Made by a program: the position numbers and the translations under genes
Notes under the pieces: generated by a model
Database searches by the model: none
The model's input: only the letters and a program-made list of their open reading frames with translations
Told to the model about the DNA's origin: nothing
In this document: positions 1-6,152 of the stretch, one piece after another
Numbering within the stretch: position 1 is the stretch's first letter
Layout of the letters: every line of letters starts with the position of its first letter
Source of the DNA: Candidatus Thalassarchaeaceae archaeon
Lineage (GTDB): Archaea > Thermoplasmatota > Poseidoniia > Poseidoniales > Thalassarchaeaceae
Assembly: GCA_030747475.1 (NCBI GenBank)
Contig: JASLKO010000120.1
Coordinates: forward strand, 1 to 6,815
Direction of reading: 5' to 3'
DNA: 6,815 bases

Positions 1-105
1 GTTGCCTTTCTTGATACGAATCAATTTGGGCCACATGCAATGATTGTGATGCTGTTCGGATTTGCCGCAATTACTGGCGGGATCTTGTTTTTGCTATCAC
101 TATAA
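1..105 (+). CDS. C-terminal end of an integral membrane protein (partial)
   Basis: Frame 1 is open from the window edge to a TAA at 103-105, giving 34 residues. The last 22 or so (AMIVMLFGFAAITGGILFLL and the final SL) form one strongly hydrophobic segment, so the protein ends in a transmembrane helix with almost no tail. A short, more polar stretch containing NQFGPH precedes it. This pattern suits the last helix of a multi-pass transporter, such as a major facilitator family member, but there is too little sequence to name a family. The gene points toward purB and its stop codon directly abuts the purB stop with no base between them, so the two genes converge without an intergenic terminator. 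That the frame is coding is inferred from its hydrophobic composition and the exact junction. Confidence 0.6.
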   Translation, partial: VAFLDTNQFGPHAMIVMLFGFAAITGGILFLLSL

Positions 106-1455
106 TCAAGCGATTTGCTTTCGTGCTAATTCGACTGCATCATCTACCAATTCGCCTGAGACTCCAACATGGTTTGCGGGGTCAAACATATCGTTAATCT
201 GCTCGGCACTGAATCGATTTGTGATGTCATCGATACCTTCACAAATTTCTTTGAGATGCTTCCCCTCTGAAATACATGTCATACTTGCACTGCGCAATAT
301 CTCGTGGGCTTCATCACGTGGAATGCCACCGTCGACCAATTCAATCATTACTTTTTCAGCCATCACCAGTCCATTTTGAGATTCGATATTTCGCCGCATG
401 TTGTTAATATCAACAACACACTTACCCATGACTCGATCGGATTTAGCCATAACATCATCGAGCAATATTGCAGCATGTGACAATGTGAATCGTTCCGCAC
501 TGCTATTGGCCAAATCACGCTCGTGCCACAACAACGCATTCTCATAGGATGGAATGATGAAAGATCGAACAATTCGTGCCAATCCACAGGCATTTTCAGC
601 CGTAATTGGATTCCGCTTGTGCGCCATTGTACTGCTGCCAACCTGCTTCTCAGTATCGAACCATTCACCGACCTCGGCGATTTCGCTACGCTGTAGGTTG
701 CGAACTTCTTGCAGCATTTTTTCGACACTTGTTGAAACGTTCGCCATCCACGACATCCACTCAATGTATCTGTCCCGACCAACGACTTGTGTTGTGACCA
801 ATGGAACACTCAACTCGAGATGTGTCAGGATGAGTCTCTGCAATTCACGCGCCTGACTACCCTGAGCAGCACCAGTTCCAACTGCACCTAGGAATTTCCC
901 GACACACACACGGTCTCGAATTTCATCAAGTCGAACAAGGTGCCTGCGGAATTCATCCAAGAAAACAGCAATCTTGAGACCGAACGTAATCGGTACTGCA
1001 GCCTGACCGTGTGTTCGACCGAGCATGACAGTATCTCGTTCCCTTTCGGCCAGATCTGCAAGAGTGCCAATCAGTATGCACAACATTTCTCTGTGTATGT
1101 TGAGACTATCTTTGATTTGCAAACCGACGGCAGTATCGACAATATCGTTGCTTGTAGCGCCAAGATGAATGCACCAACCGGCATCCCCAGCTGCTTCAGC
1201 CATGGCTTTCGTGAGGGCCATGATGTCGTGCCGAGTTTCTTGTTCGATTTCATCAACTCGTTCGGCTGTTACGATTTCAGGATTCGATATTGACGCCACC
1301 TTGGCATAGTGTTCATCCGACACGCGACCGAGCTGATTATGTGCCCAAATCAAAGCTCTTTCAACCTCTAATTGTCGTGAATGGCGCCCATTTTGACTCC
1401 AAATTTCCTTGATTGGGTCGCGACCATAACGATAGTCAAGTGGGCTTACAGGCAT
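106..1455 (-). CDS. purB: Adenylosuccinate lyase PurB
   Basis: This 449-residue protein belongs to the fumarase/aspartase superfamily. PurB releases fumarate from SAICAR in purine synthesis and from adenylosuccinate on the way to AMP, as a cytoplasmic homotetramer. Visible family landmarks are SPLDYRYG at the N terminus (residues 4-11), TRHDIMA at 74-80, TSND at 101-104, GRTHGQ with the catalytic histidine H149, RSEIAEVGEWF at 256-266, the superfamily signature GSSTMAHKRNP at 273-283 with the catalytic loop serines, and ERDLANSSAERF at 312-323. Length is normal for the family. The start chosen is the ATG at 1453-1455 because SPLD is the usual PurB beginning and GGAG lies five bases upstream. 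A longer frame would need a TTG at 1507-1509. The signature has MA where most PurB proteins have MP. It lies 66 bases downstream of dph6 on the same strand and is probably co-transcribed with it. Confidence 0.95.
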   Translation of the reverse strand: MPVSPLDYRYGRDPIKEIWSQNGRHSRQLEVERALIWAHNQLGRVSDEHYAKVASISNPEIVTAERVDEIEQETRHDIMALTKAMAEAAGDAGWCIHLGATSNDIVDTAVGLQIKDSLNIHREMLCILIGTLADLAERERDTVMLGRTHGQAAVPITFGLKIAVFLDEFRRHLVRLDEIRDRVCVGKFLGAVGTGAAQGSQARELQRLILTHLELSVPLVTTQVVGRDRYIEWMSWMANVSTSVEKMLQEVRNLQRSEIAEVGEWFDTEKQVGSSTMAHKRNPITAENACGLARIVRSFIIPSYENALLWHERDLANSSAERFTLSHAAILLDDVMAKSDRVMGKCVVDINNMRRNIESQNGLVMAEKVMIELVDGGIPRDEAHEILRSASMTCISEGKHLKEICEGIDDITNRFSAEQINDMFDPANHVGVSGELVDDAVELARKQIA

Positions 1456-1460
1456 CCAAT

Positions 1461-1464
1461 CTCC
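1461..1464 (-). promoter_or_regulatory. Ribosome binding site deciding the purB start
   Basis: Read on the minus strand, GGAG (within TGGAGA) precedes the ATG at 1455-1453 by five bases. It supports the internal ATG over the in-frame TTG at 1509, which would add 18 residues that do not look like PurB. Confidence 0.6.
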
Positions 1465-1521
1465 AGTTGATGGGGCGAACAACCTCGGTATTAGGGATGC
1501 CGCCTCCAATCCCTATGTTCC

Positions 1522-2301
1522 TCATGCCAACTCTGCAGCCCAGATGTCAAGCCAACCACGACGCCCAGTCCAGTGGGTTGTATGCTGAATGTCGATTTTC
1601 GAATTCATCCATGGTGCATCGAGAACAGCTGTTTCAAACTCCCCACCTTCACCGTCAATATTGAATCTAAACTTGCCAGACAAATGCTGCAAGATCTCAA
1701 TGTCCTCCGTTGTCAATACTTTGCCCAACCAAGATTCATCCATTCCTTCAGTCGTCACAGATGTGATGATAACTTTATGTCCGTGTAATACCAATTCGTG
1801 CATGTGTGTATATCCATCATGATGCCATAGTGGGGTAAATGAAATGACTCCCAATCGAGCACACATTTGCTCGATCCGCATTTTCTGATAATCACTTCGA
1901 AGAGCTCCGACGACAATTGCATCTATTTTTTGATCACATCGGAGTCTTTGCAAATTGTCTGGCCAGATCCATCCATGTGGCCAATTAGCATCTTGCAATT
2001 CATTGTTCGACCAGGTCGTCGATCGAATTTTCTGACTGCCATGTACTATGGCCTGCAATGCGGATTCTAGCAACTCCATTTCAGTATCTTCATCGCCTTC
2101 GATTGGAACTGGTAACCAAGGAATATTTGCGCTTGCAGCTTGCAAGCCTGCTAGCGCTGTGGTTGGCACTTGAAACATCATCGAGTCATCCCCCGTGATA
2201 CGTATGGTGACCATCCCGGCGACATCCCAACCCCGCAATTTTGCCCACCATGTAGCATAGGATGAATCCTTGCCACCGGATGCCAAAATTAGCACTCGCA
2301 T
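1522..2301 (-). CDS. dph6: Diphthine-ammonia ligase, Dph6 family PP-loop ATPase
   Basis: This 259-residue protein is an N-type ATP pyrophosphatase (adenine nucleotide alpha-hydrolase fold). Dph6 carries out the last step of diphthamide synthesis: it uses ATP and ammonia to amidate diphthine on the conserved histidine of elongation factor 2. The PP-loop SGGKDSS is at residues 8-14, the family motif GALRSDYQKMRIEQMC at 132-147, PLWHHD at 157-162 and GEGGEFET at 217-224, followed by VLDAP. The ATG at 2299-2301 leaves only seven residues before the PP-loop, as in relatives. No SD is visible upstream, so the transcript may be leaderless. Archaeal members are usually around 220-230 residues. The extra length seems to lie near residues 88-125, between the ATP-binding half and the GAL motif, in a tryptophan- and asparagine-rich stretch. 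The divergently transcribed psmA cluster lies 125 bases away. The family assignment is firm; the exact reaction is inferred from characterised Dph6 enzymes. Confidence 0.88.
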   Translation of the reverse strand: MRVLILASGGKDSSYATWWAKLRGWDVAGMVTIRITGDDSMMFQVPTTALAGLQAASANIPWLPVPIEGDEDTEMELLESALQAIVHGSQKIRSTTWSNNELQDANWPHGWIWPDNLQRLRCDQKIDAIVVGALRSDYQKMRIEQMCARLGVISFTPLWHHDGYTHMHELVLHGHKVIITSVTTEGMDESWLGKVLTTEDIEILQHLSGKFRFNIDGEGGEFETAVLDAPWMNSKIDIQHTTHWTGRRGWLDIWAAELA

Positions 2302-2426
2302 ATTGTCTGGTAAACGTCACAGGTCGATAGACTCGCCGCCCCGTGTGTTGAAGAACCTCCATGCGCGCGCAATGTTTAGCCGACGAAGGTTCATAGGGGA
2401 CTCAAGAGGTCGGCAGAGGGATTCAA
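2302..2426. promoter_or_regulatory. Divergent intergenic region, dph6 / psmA
   Basis: These 125 bases must drive dph6-purB leftward and the psmA cluster rightward, because both transcription units begin here. No convincing archaeal TATA box is visible in either direction; the AT-rich pieces are short, for example ATGTTTAG at 2372-2379 toward psmA. The region contains a perfect 10-base palindrome, TGCGCGCGCA (2362-2371). It also has a weak inverted repeat, GAACCT (2353-2358) and AGGTTC (2387-2392), which flanks that palindrome. The psmA SD, AGAGGG, is at 2415-2420. That promoters lie here is inferred from gene orientation; no individual element is proven. Confidence 0.5.
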
Positions 2427-3152
2427 ATGCAACCAAGTGGGAGAGGGTATGACCATGGTATCACAACATTCAGTCCAGATGGACGATTGTTTCAAGTCGA
2501 ATATGCACGGGAATCAGTCAAACGTGGCACAACAACTGCTGGCCTAAAATACCGTGACGGCGTCATTTTAGTCGTCGACAAGCGGATATCTAGCCGATTG
2601 ATTATTCCAGAATCCATCGAAAAGGTCTACAAGATAGATGAGCATCTTGGGTTCGCAACATCAGGACTTGTCGCTGATGCACGCCAATTGGTTGAACGTG
2701 CTCGTGTACAATGTCAGGTGAACAGAATTACCTACAGTGATAAAATCCCTGTTGATTCTTTGGCCAAGCGGATTTGTGATTTCAAGCAATCATTCACTCA
2801 ATATGGTGGTTCAAGACCATTTGGAACCGCATTACTCATTGCTGGTGTCGATGAAAATGGCACCCATTTGTACGAAACAGATCCATCTGGTGCTTACCAA
2901 TCCTATCATGCAGGTGCGATTGGAAGAGGACGAAATGTCGTTGTCGAACATTTCGAGAGCAATTGGAAGCCCAATCTTACTTTGAATGCAGCAATCAAGA
3001 TGGGTCTTGAAGCATTGCGAGAATCGATTGAAGCTAAATTGAACAAAGATGCCGTTGAAATCGCAGTCATCGATGCAGATGGTTACAGGGTGCTTGACCG
3101 CGCAGCGACCATTTCCCACATTGACAAGCTAAAACCAGCATACGATGAGTGA
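2427..3152 (+). CDS. psmA: 20S proteasome alpha subunit
   Basis: This 241-residue protein is the structural, non-catalytic alpha subunit. It forms the outer heptameric rings of the archaeal 20S proteasome, gates substrate entry and docks ATPases such as PAN. The alpha-type signature is clear: YDHGIT at residues 8-13, FSPDGRLFQVEYA at 15-27, SGLVADAR at 79-86 and GGSRPFG at 127-133. Lys66, in SIEK, lies at the same number as the Thermoplasma lysine known to bind C-terminal tails of activators, and Gly80-Leu81 of that pocket are also present. The start is the ATG at 2427, preceded by AGAGGG with a six-base spacer. There is no N-terminal threonine nucleophile or propeptide, which rules out the beta subunit. 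It is the first gene of the plus-strand cluster, and its stop lies inside the SD of the next gene, eight bases before the SBDS ATG. Confidence 0.97.
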   Translation: MQPSGRGYDHGITTFSPDGRLFQVEYARESVKRGTTTAGLKYRDGVILVVDKRISSRLIIPESIEKVYKIDEHLGFATSGLVADARQLVERARVQCQVNRITYSDKIPVDSLAKRICDFKQSFTQYGGSRPFGTALLIAGVDENGTHLYETDPSGAYQSYHAGAIGRGRNVVVEHFESNWKPNLTLNAAIKMGLEALRESIEAKLNKDAVEIAVIDADGYRVLDRAATISHIDKLKPAYDE

Positions 3153-3154
3153 GG
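3150..3154 (+). promoter_or_regulatory. Ribosome binding site of SBDS, overlapping the psmA stop
   Basis: TGAGG, in the context GTGAGG, lies six bases before the ATG at 3161 and includes the psmA stop TGA (3150-3152). It favours the ATG over the in-frame GTG at 3149, which is itself part of this motif. Confidence 0.6.
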
Positions 3155-3160
3155 CTAAAC

Positions 3161-3850
3161 ATGGTTAGTTTGGATGATGCGGTCGTCGCTCGTCTAGAGA
3201 AAGGCGGTAAACGCTACGAAGTCCTCGTCGACCCGGAATTGGTTGAACAATTCAAATCGGAACCAGACAGTGTCGAATTGGATAATCTCTTGGCCACCGA
3301 TGAAATTTGGCATGATGCTAGAGGTGGAGAACGCCCTACTGAAGAAAAGATCATGTCGGCATTTGGAACTTCTGATTTGCGCGATTGTGTAATGACAATT
3401 CTTCTCAAAGGCGATATTCAATTGACTACCGTGCAAAGGCGCCAAATGATTGCAGATAAGCGACAACAAATCATCACAGAAATTTCACGTACCGCTATAG
3501 ATCCACGTAGTAAAGCCCCACATCCAATTACAAGAATCGAATTGGCATTGGATGAACTCCGATGGAACCCAGATCCATTTCTATCCGTCGAAAGGCAAAT
3601 CAAAGATGCAATTTCCGTCTTAAAACCAGTTATTCCTTTGTCATTTCAGACCATAAAATTGGCCTTCAGAGTATCTGGGTCAGCTTACGGAGCCGTCCAA
3701 CGTGAAGTTCGTAGTGACGTCATCAAGGAGCAGTGGCTCGAAAATGGGGATTGGGCATTCGTTGTTGAAATCCCTGCCGGCATGAAAGGTGAATACTTGT
3801 CTAAGGTCGCAAAAAGAGACCCAAATACCGAGGTTAAGGAGCTGAATTGA
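3161..3850 (+). CDS. Ribosome maturation factor SBDS/Sdo1 family
   Basis: This 229-residue protein is the archaeal orthologue of Shwachman-Bodian-Diamond syndrome protein (yeast Sdo1). The eukaryotic proteins help release the anti-association factor eIF6 from the large ribosomal subunit; archaeal SBDS is thought to act on the 50S subunit or the exosome. It opens with MVSLDDAVVARLEKGGKRYEV, the typical archaeal N terminus. The N-terminal FYSH domain spans about residues 1-85, the helical middle domain (GDIQLTTVQRR at 84-94, AIDPRSKAPHPITRIE at 112-127) runs to about 160, and the C-terminal ferredoxin-like domain fills the rest. Length matches archaeal relatives of about 230 residues. Starting at the GTG at 3149 would add four residues and overlap psmA. 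Its place between psmA and rrp4 is the conserved archaeal arrangement. A 75-base gap with a hairpin follows it, unlike the tight junctions elsewhere in the cluster. Confidence 0.95.
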   Translation: MVSLDDAVVARLEKGGKRYEVLVDPELVEQFKSEPDSVELDNLLATDEIWHDARGGERPTEEKIMSAFGTSDLRDCVMTILLKGDIQLTTVQRRQMIADKRQQIITEISRTAIDPRSKAPHPITRIELALDELRWNPDPFLSVERQIKDAISVLKPVIPLSFQTIKLAFRVSGSAYGAVQREVRSDVIKEQWLENGDWAFVVEIPAGMKGEYLSKVAKRDPNTEVKELN

Positions 3851-3854
3851 CGTA

Positions 3855-3862
3855 CAATATAC
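3855..3862 (+). promoter_or_regulatory. Weak TATA-like stretch upstream of rrp4
   Basis: CAATATAC begins five bases after the SBDS stop and is the only AT-rich run in this gap. As a TATA box it would place transcription initiation about 25 bases downstream, near 3885, leaving a leader of about 40 bases with an SD for rrp4. The match to the archaeal consensus is only partial and no clear BRE precedes it. Confidence 0.2.
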
Positions 3863-3876
3863 ACCCCTACGGGGTG
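3862..3876 (+). other. Perfect GC-rich hairpin between SBDS and rrp4
   Basis: CACCCC (3862-3867), a TAC loop (3868-3870) and GGGGTG (3871-3876) form a perfect six-base-pair stem. No T tract follows, so it does not resemble an oligo-T terminator. The CCCCT at 3864-3868 can instead pair exactly with AGGGG at 3890-3894, giving a mutually exclusive alternative fold closer to the rrp4 ribosome binding site. The role is unknown: it could protect or process the transcript between cistrons, tune rrp4 translation, or mark an internal promoter region. Confidence 0.45.
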
Positions 3877-3911
3877 GGCACCGTTAAAGAGGGGAGTCGG
3901 GTCGGCGGGCC

Positions 3912-3918
3912 GGAGTGA
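3912..3918 (+). promoter_or_regulatory. Ribosome binding site of rrp4
   Basis: GGAGTGA lies seven bases before the ATG at 3926, a near-consensus SD. A strong dedicated site fits rrp4 not relying on coupling from SBDS, whose stop is 75 bases away. Confidence 0.6.
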
Positions 3919-3925
3919 ATACGAT

Positions 3926-4615
3926 ATGAGTGAAGATAGCACACCCTCCGAGGAGAACTCGGGTGCTGTGCGGCTTGTCCATCCGGGCGAGCGCATTGGC
4001 GTGCACGATGGCGCCGAAGCTGGACACGGTGTCCGCCAAATCAATGGCGAACTTGTGGCCATGCGAATAGGAAACCTAAGAAAAAATGGAAACACGGTCA
4101 GCATAGATCCGCTGAGCAGTCGATATGTCCCAAGAGCCGGTGATTTGGTTGTGGGATTGGTCGAAGGCATGACCAATAACATCTGGTTCCTAGACATCGG
4201 TGCTTCATTCAATGCTATTCTACCCATGAGTTTGGCCCCATGGAAGGTTGAATTCGGAGCGGTACGTGAACATCTGAATGTAGGTGAGGCCGTTTTATGT
4301 CGAGTCCAAGAAGTCGATGAAACACATTCTGCCGTTGCCACAATGAAAGGCATGGGTCTACGAAAACTCAAGTCTGGCCTTTTGGAGGAAATCCCTCCAC
4401 ATATTATTCCTCAAGTCATTGGAAAGGGAGGAAGCATGTTGCAGACTCTCAAAGAACTAGGCGACTCCCGTCTTGTCATTGGACAAAACGGTAGAGTTTG
4501 GATAGACGGAGACCATGATGGTATGCGAAATGTTCGAGCAGCATTGAAGTTGATTCGAGAAACTGCACACCTTCCAGGTTTGAAAGAGCGCATCGATGCG
4601 CTAGCGAATGAGTGA
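3926..4615 (+). CDS. rrp4: Exosome RNA-binding cap subunit Rrp4
   Basis: This 229-residue protein is one of the two alternative cap subunits (with Csl4) that sit as a trimer on the Rrp41-Rrp42 ring and feed RNA into it. After an acidic, serine-rich start (residues 1-13), the N-terminal domain runs to about 65, an S1 domain covers about 66-140 (GDLVVGLVEG at 72-81, DIGASFNAILP at 90-100), and a KH domain covers about 155-212 with the GKGG loop at 166-169, followed by IGQNGRVWIDG at 185-195. The S1 plus KH order separates it from Csl4, which has S1 plus a zinc ribbon. Length is normal for the family. The start is fixed by the SD seven bases upstream. Its first 100 or so bases are noticeably more GC-rich than the rest of the gene. 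Rrp41 follows after 23 bases. Confidence 0.95.
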   Translation: MSEDSTPSEENSGAVRLVHPGERIGVHDGAEAGHGVRQINGELVAMRIGNLRKNGNTVSIDPLSSRYVPRAGDLVVGLVEGMTNNIWFLDIGASFNAILPMSLAPWKVEFGAVREHLNVGEAVLCRVQEVDETHSAVATMKGMGLRKLKSGLLEEIPPHIIPQVIGKGGSMLQTLKELGDSRLVIGQNGRVWIDGDHDGMRNVRAALKLIRETAHLPGLKERIDALANE

Positions 4616-4626
4616 GTGAGAGTTAA

Positions 4627-4634
4627 GGAAGTGA
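4627..4634 (+). promoter_or_regulatory. Ribosome binding site of rrp41
   Basis: GGAAGTGA, a one-mismatch version of GGAGGTGA, ends four bases before the ATG at 4639. It supports that start over the in-frame ATG at 4663, which has only a weaker GGAGA upstream. Confidence 0.5.
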
Positions 4635-4638
4635 AAAT

Positions 4639-5361
4639 ATGGGATATGGAGATTACCAATGTATGGATGAAAACGGCATCAGAGAAGATGGCCGTAAAGC
4701 AGACGAGATGCGCCCCGTCGAGATTGAATGTGGCGTCATTCCTGTCGCAGATGGAAGTGCTTACATCAAGTGGGGCAAAAACGAAGCTATCGCAGCAGTT
4801 TATGGTCCAATGGAGGCACATCCACGTAAGATACAGCGTCAAGATCGTGCAATATTGGATGTAAGATACAATATGGCACCTTTCAGTACTTCGGATCGAA
4901 TCCGTCCAGGATTCAACCGTCGTAGCCGTGAAATTAGCAAAGTGACAAGAGATGCATTAGAGAGTGTTGTCGATCTTGAGTTATACCCTCGAAGTAAGAT
5001 TCGAGTTGAAATTGAGATTATTTGTGCAGAAGCGGGGACACGATGCTGTGGCATCACTGCAGCCAGTGTGGCTCTTGCTGACGCCGGCATACCGATGTCA
5101 GATATGGTAGTCAGTGTTGCTGCTGGCAAATGTAATGGCATTGTATTAATGGATTTGAACAAACCAGAAGACAACTATGGTGAAGCTGATTTGCCCATGG
5201 GTATTCTTCCAATGACCGATGAATTGGTATTCCTGCAAATGGATGGCGATTTGAGTATGGAAGAGTTCCAAGTCGCATGGGATTACAATGTCAAGGCTGC
5301 CCATGAGGTTCACAAAATCATGGTCGAAGCATTGCAGAAGCGATACGGAGGTGAATCCTGA
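4639..5361 (+). CDS. rrp41: Exosome catalytic subunit Rrp41 (RNase PH fold)
   Basis: This 240-residue protein is the active subunit of the archaeal exosome. It degrades RNA 3' to 5' by phosphorolysis, releasing nucleoside diphosphates, and can run in reverse to add heteropolymeric tails. Matches to archaeal Rrp41 run along the whole length: REDGRKADEMRP at 15-26, ADGSAYIKWGKN at 37-48, AAVYGP at 52-57, RYNMAPFS at 76-83, RRSREISKVTRDALE at 94-108, LELYPRS at 113-119, and AGTRCCGITAAS at 132-143, which contains the phosphate-binding arginine region. DLNKPEDNYGEADLP at 172-186 holds D178 and D184, the conserved acidic pair of active subunits. Starting at Met9 instead would also keep the whole fold. 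Its TGA shares one base with the ATG of rrp42 (TGATG), so the two ring partners are translationally linked. Confidence 0.97.
   Translation: MGYGDYQCMDENGIREDGRKADEMRPVEIECGVIPVADGSAYIKWGKNEAIAAVYGPMEAHPRKIQRQDRAILDVRYNMAPFSTSDRIRPGFNRRSREISKVTRDALESVVDLELYPRSKIRVEIEIICAEAGTRCCGITAASVALADAGIPMSDMVVSVAAGKCNGIVLMDLNKPEDNYGEADLPMGILPMTDELVFLQMDGDLSMEEFQVAWDYNVKAAHEVHKIMVEALQKRYGGES
5347..5354 (+). promoter_or_regulatory. Full-consensus ribosome binding site of rrp42 inside rrp41
   Basis: GGAGGTGA is a perfect anti-SD match, six bases before the rrp42 ATG at 5361, and lies within the last codons of rrp41. It is the strongest such site in the window and suits equal synthesis of the two ring subunits. 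Confidence 0.7.
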
Positions 5362-6152
5362 TGGCTGTACCTATCATCCCTAGCCTATTGCGTGAAAACT
5401 TGGCTGCTCTTGCATCCGATGGTCAGAGATTGGACAATCGTGACCAGTTTGCTGGCAGAGATATCGAAATCGAAATTGATTGCCTCGCAAATGCTGAGGG
5501 CTCTTGCAGAGTACGAATGGGTGACACGATTGTCTTGGCAGGCGTGAAATTCCAAATTATGACGCCTTACCCAGATCGCCCAACGCAAGGTGGACTGATG
5601 ACCAGTGCGGAAATCCGTCCTGTTTGTGGACCCAATTGGGAACCAGGTCCTCCTTCCGAAGACAGTATCGAAATGGGTCGTGTCGTCGATCGTGGGATTC
5701 GAGAATCTGGTTGCATCGACACAAATGAGCTTTGCATATTGCCAGGTGAAAAAGCATGGCAAGTCATTCTTGATTTGTTTGCCATTAGTGATGATGGCAA
5801 CATGTTCGATGCATTTGCTCTTGCTGCAATTGCCGCTCTTAGAACAGCAACAGTCCCCGCAGAACGATTCGATGTTGGCGAGGACTACAAATTGCCTGTA
5901 GCCGGTACACCAATCATGTGTTCATACCAGAAGGTTGGAGGGCGATTCGTCTATGATGCATCCAAGCGTGAAGAACTCGGAGGCGATGAGCGAATTCACA
6001 TAACTTTGGGTGATGAAGGGCATGTCCATTCACTCCAAAAGGGTCTAAGAGGAGTGTTCACCGCCGATGAATTCAGCGAGATTATGGATGCTGCACAAGG
6101 CAGATGCGCAGAACTTCGAAAAATAGTACACAAATTGGAGGAATCACAATGA
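5361..6152 (+). CDS. rrp42: Exosome non-catalytic ring subunit Rrp42 (RNase PH fold)
   Basis: This 263-residue protein pairs with Rrp41 to build the hexameric exosome ring. It lacks catalysis of its own but completes the RNA-binding path and active site of its partner. Features typical of archaeal Rrp42 are the leading helix (residues 5-18), GQRLDNRDQFAGRDIEIE at 21-38, EGSCRVRMGDTIVLAGVK at 46-63, DRGIRESGCID at 110-120, DDGNMFDAFALAAIAAL at 144-160, and the C-terminal domain ending in a charged helix (GLRGVFTADEFSEIMDAA at 228-245). The GEAD-type acidic pair of Rrp41 is absent at the matching place, which supports the non-catalytic assignment. Length matches relatives of about 260-275 residues. 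The gene overlaps rrp41 by one base, and its TGA overlaps the ATG of rpl37ae (ATGA). Confidence 0.96.
   Translation: MAVPIIPSLLRENLAALASDGQRLDNRDQFAGRDIEIEIDCLANAEGSCRVRMGDTIVLAGVKFQIMTPYPDRPTQGGLMTSAEIRPVCGPNWEPGPPSEDSIEMGRVVDRGIRESGCIDTNELCILPGEKAWQVILDLFAISDDGNMFDAFALAAIAALRTATVPAERFDVGEDYKLPVAGTPIMCSYQKVGGRFVYDASKREELGGDERIHITLGDEGHVHSLQKGLRGVFTADEFSEIMDAAQGRCAELRKIVHKLEESQ
6137..6142 (+). promoter_or_regulatory. Ribosome binding site deciding the rpl37ae start
   Basis: GGAGGA lies six bases before the ATG at 6149. It rejects the longer in-frame ATG at 6104, which would add 15 residues unlike L37Ae and overlap rrp42 by 49 bases. Confidence 0.65.

Noticed and set aside
363..809. Minus-strand 148-codon frame inside purB
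   Set aside because: It overlaps purB on the same strand in another frame. Its cysteine- and tryptophan-rich product looks like an out-of-frame reading and not a frameshifted gene fragment.
940..1293. Plus-strand open frame of 117 codons within the purB region
   Set aside because: It is fully antisense to conserved PurB motifs, has no SD and yields no recognisable domain.
3685..4371. Long minus-strand open frame (228 codons) opposite SBDS and rrp4
   Set aside because: It is antisense to two firmly identified genes and the gap between them. Its serine/threonine/proline/arginine-rich product has no family look, which is typical of a reverse shadow of coding sequence.
4616..4864. Plus-strand 82-codon frame beginning just after the rrp4 stop
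   Set aside because: It starts at a GTG in the rrp4-rrp41 spacer and runs out of frame through the start of rrp41, whose own frame matches the family throughout.
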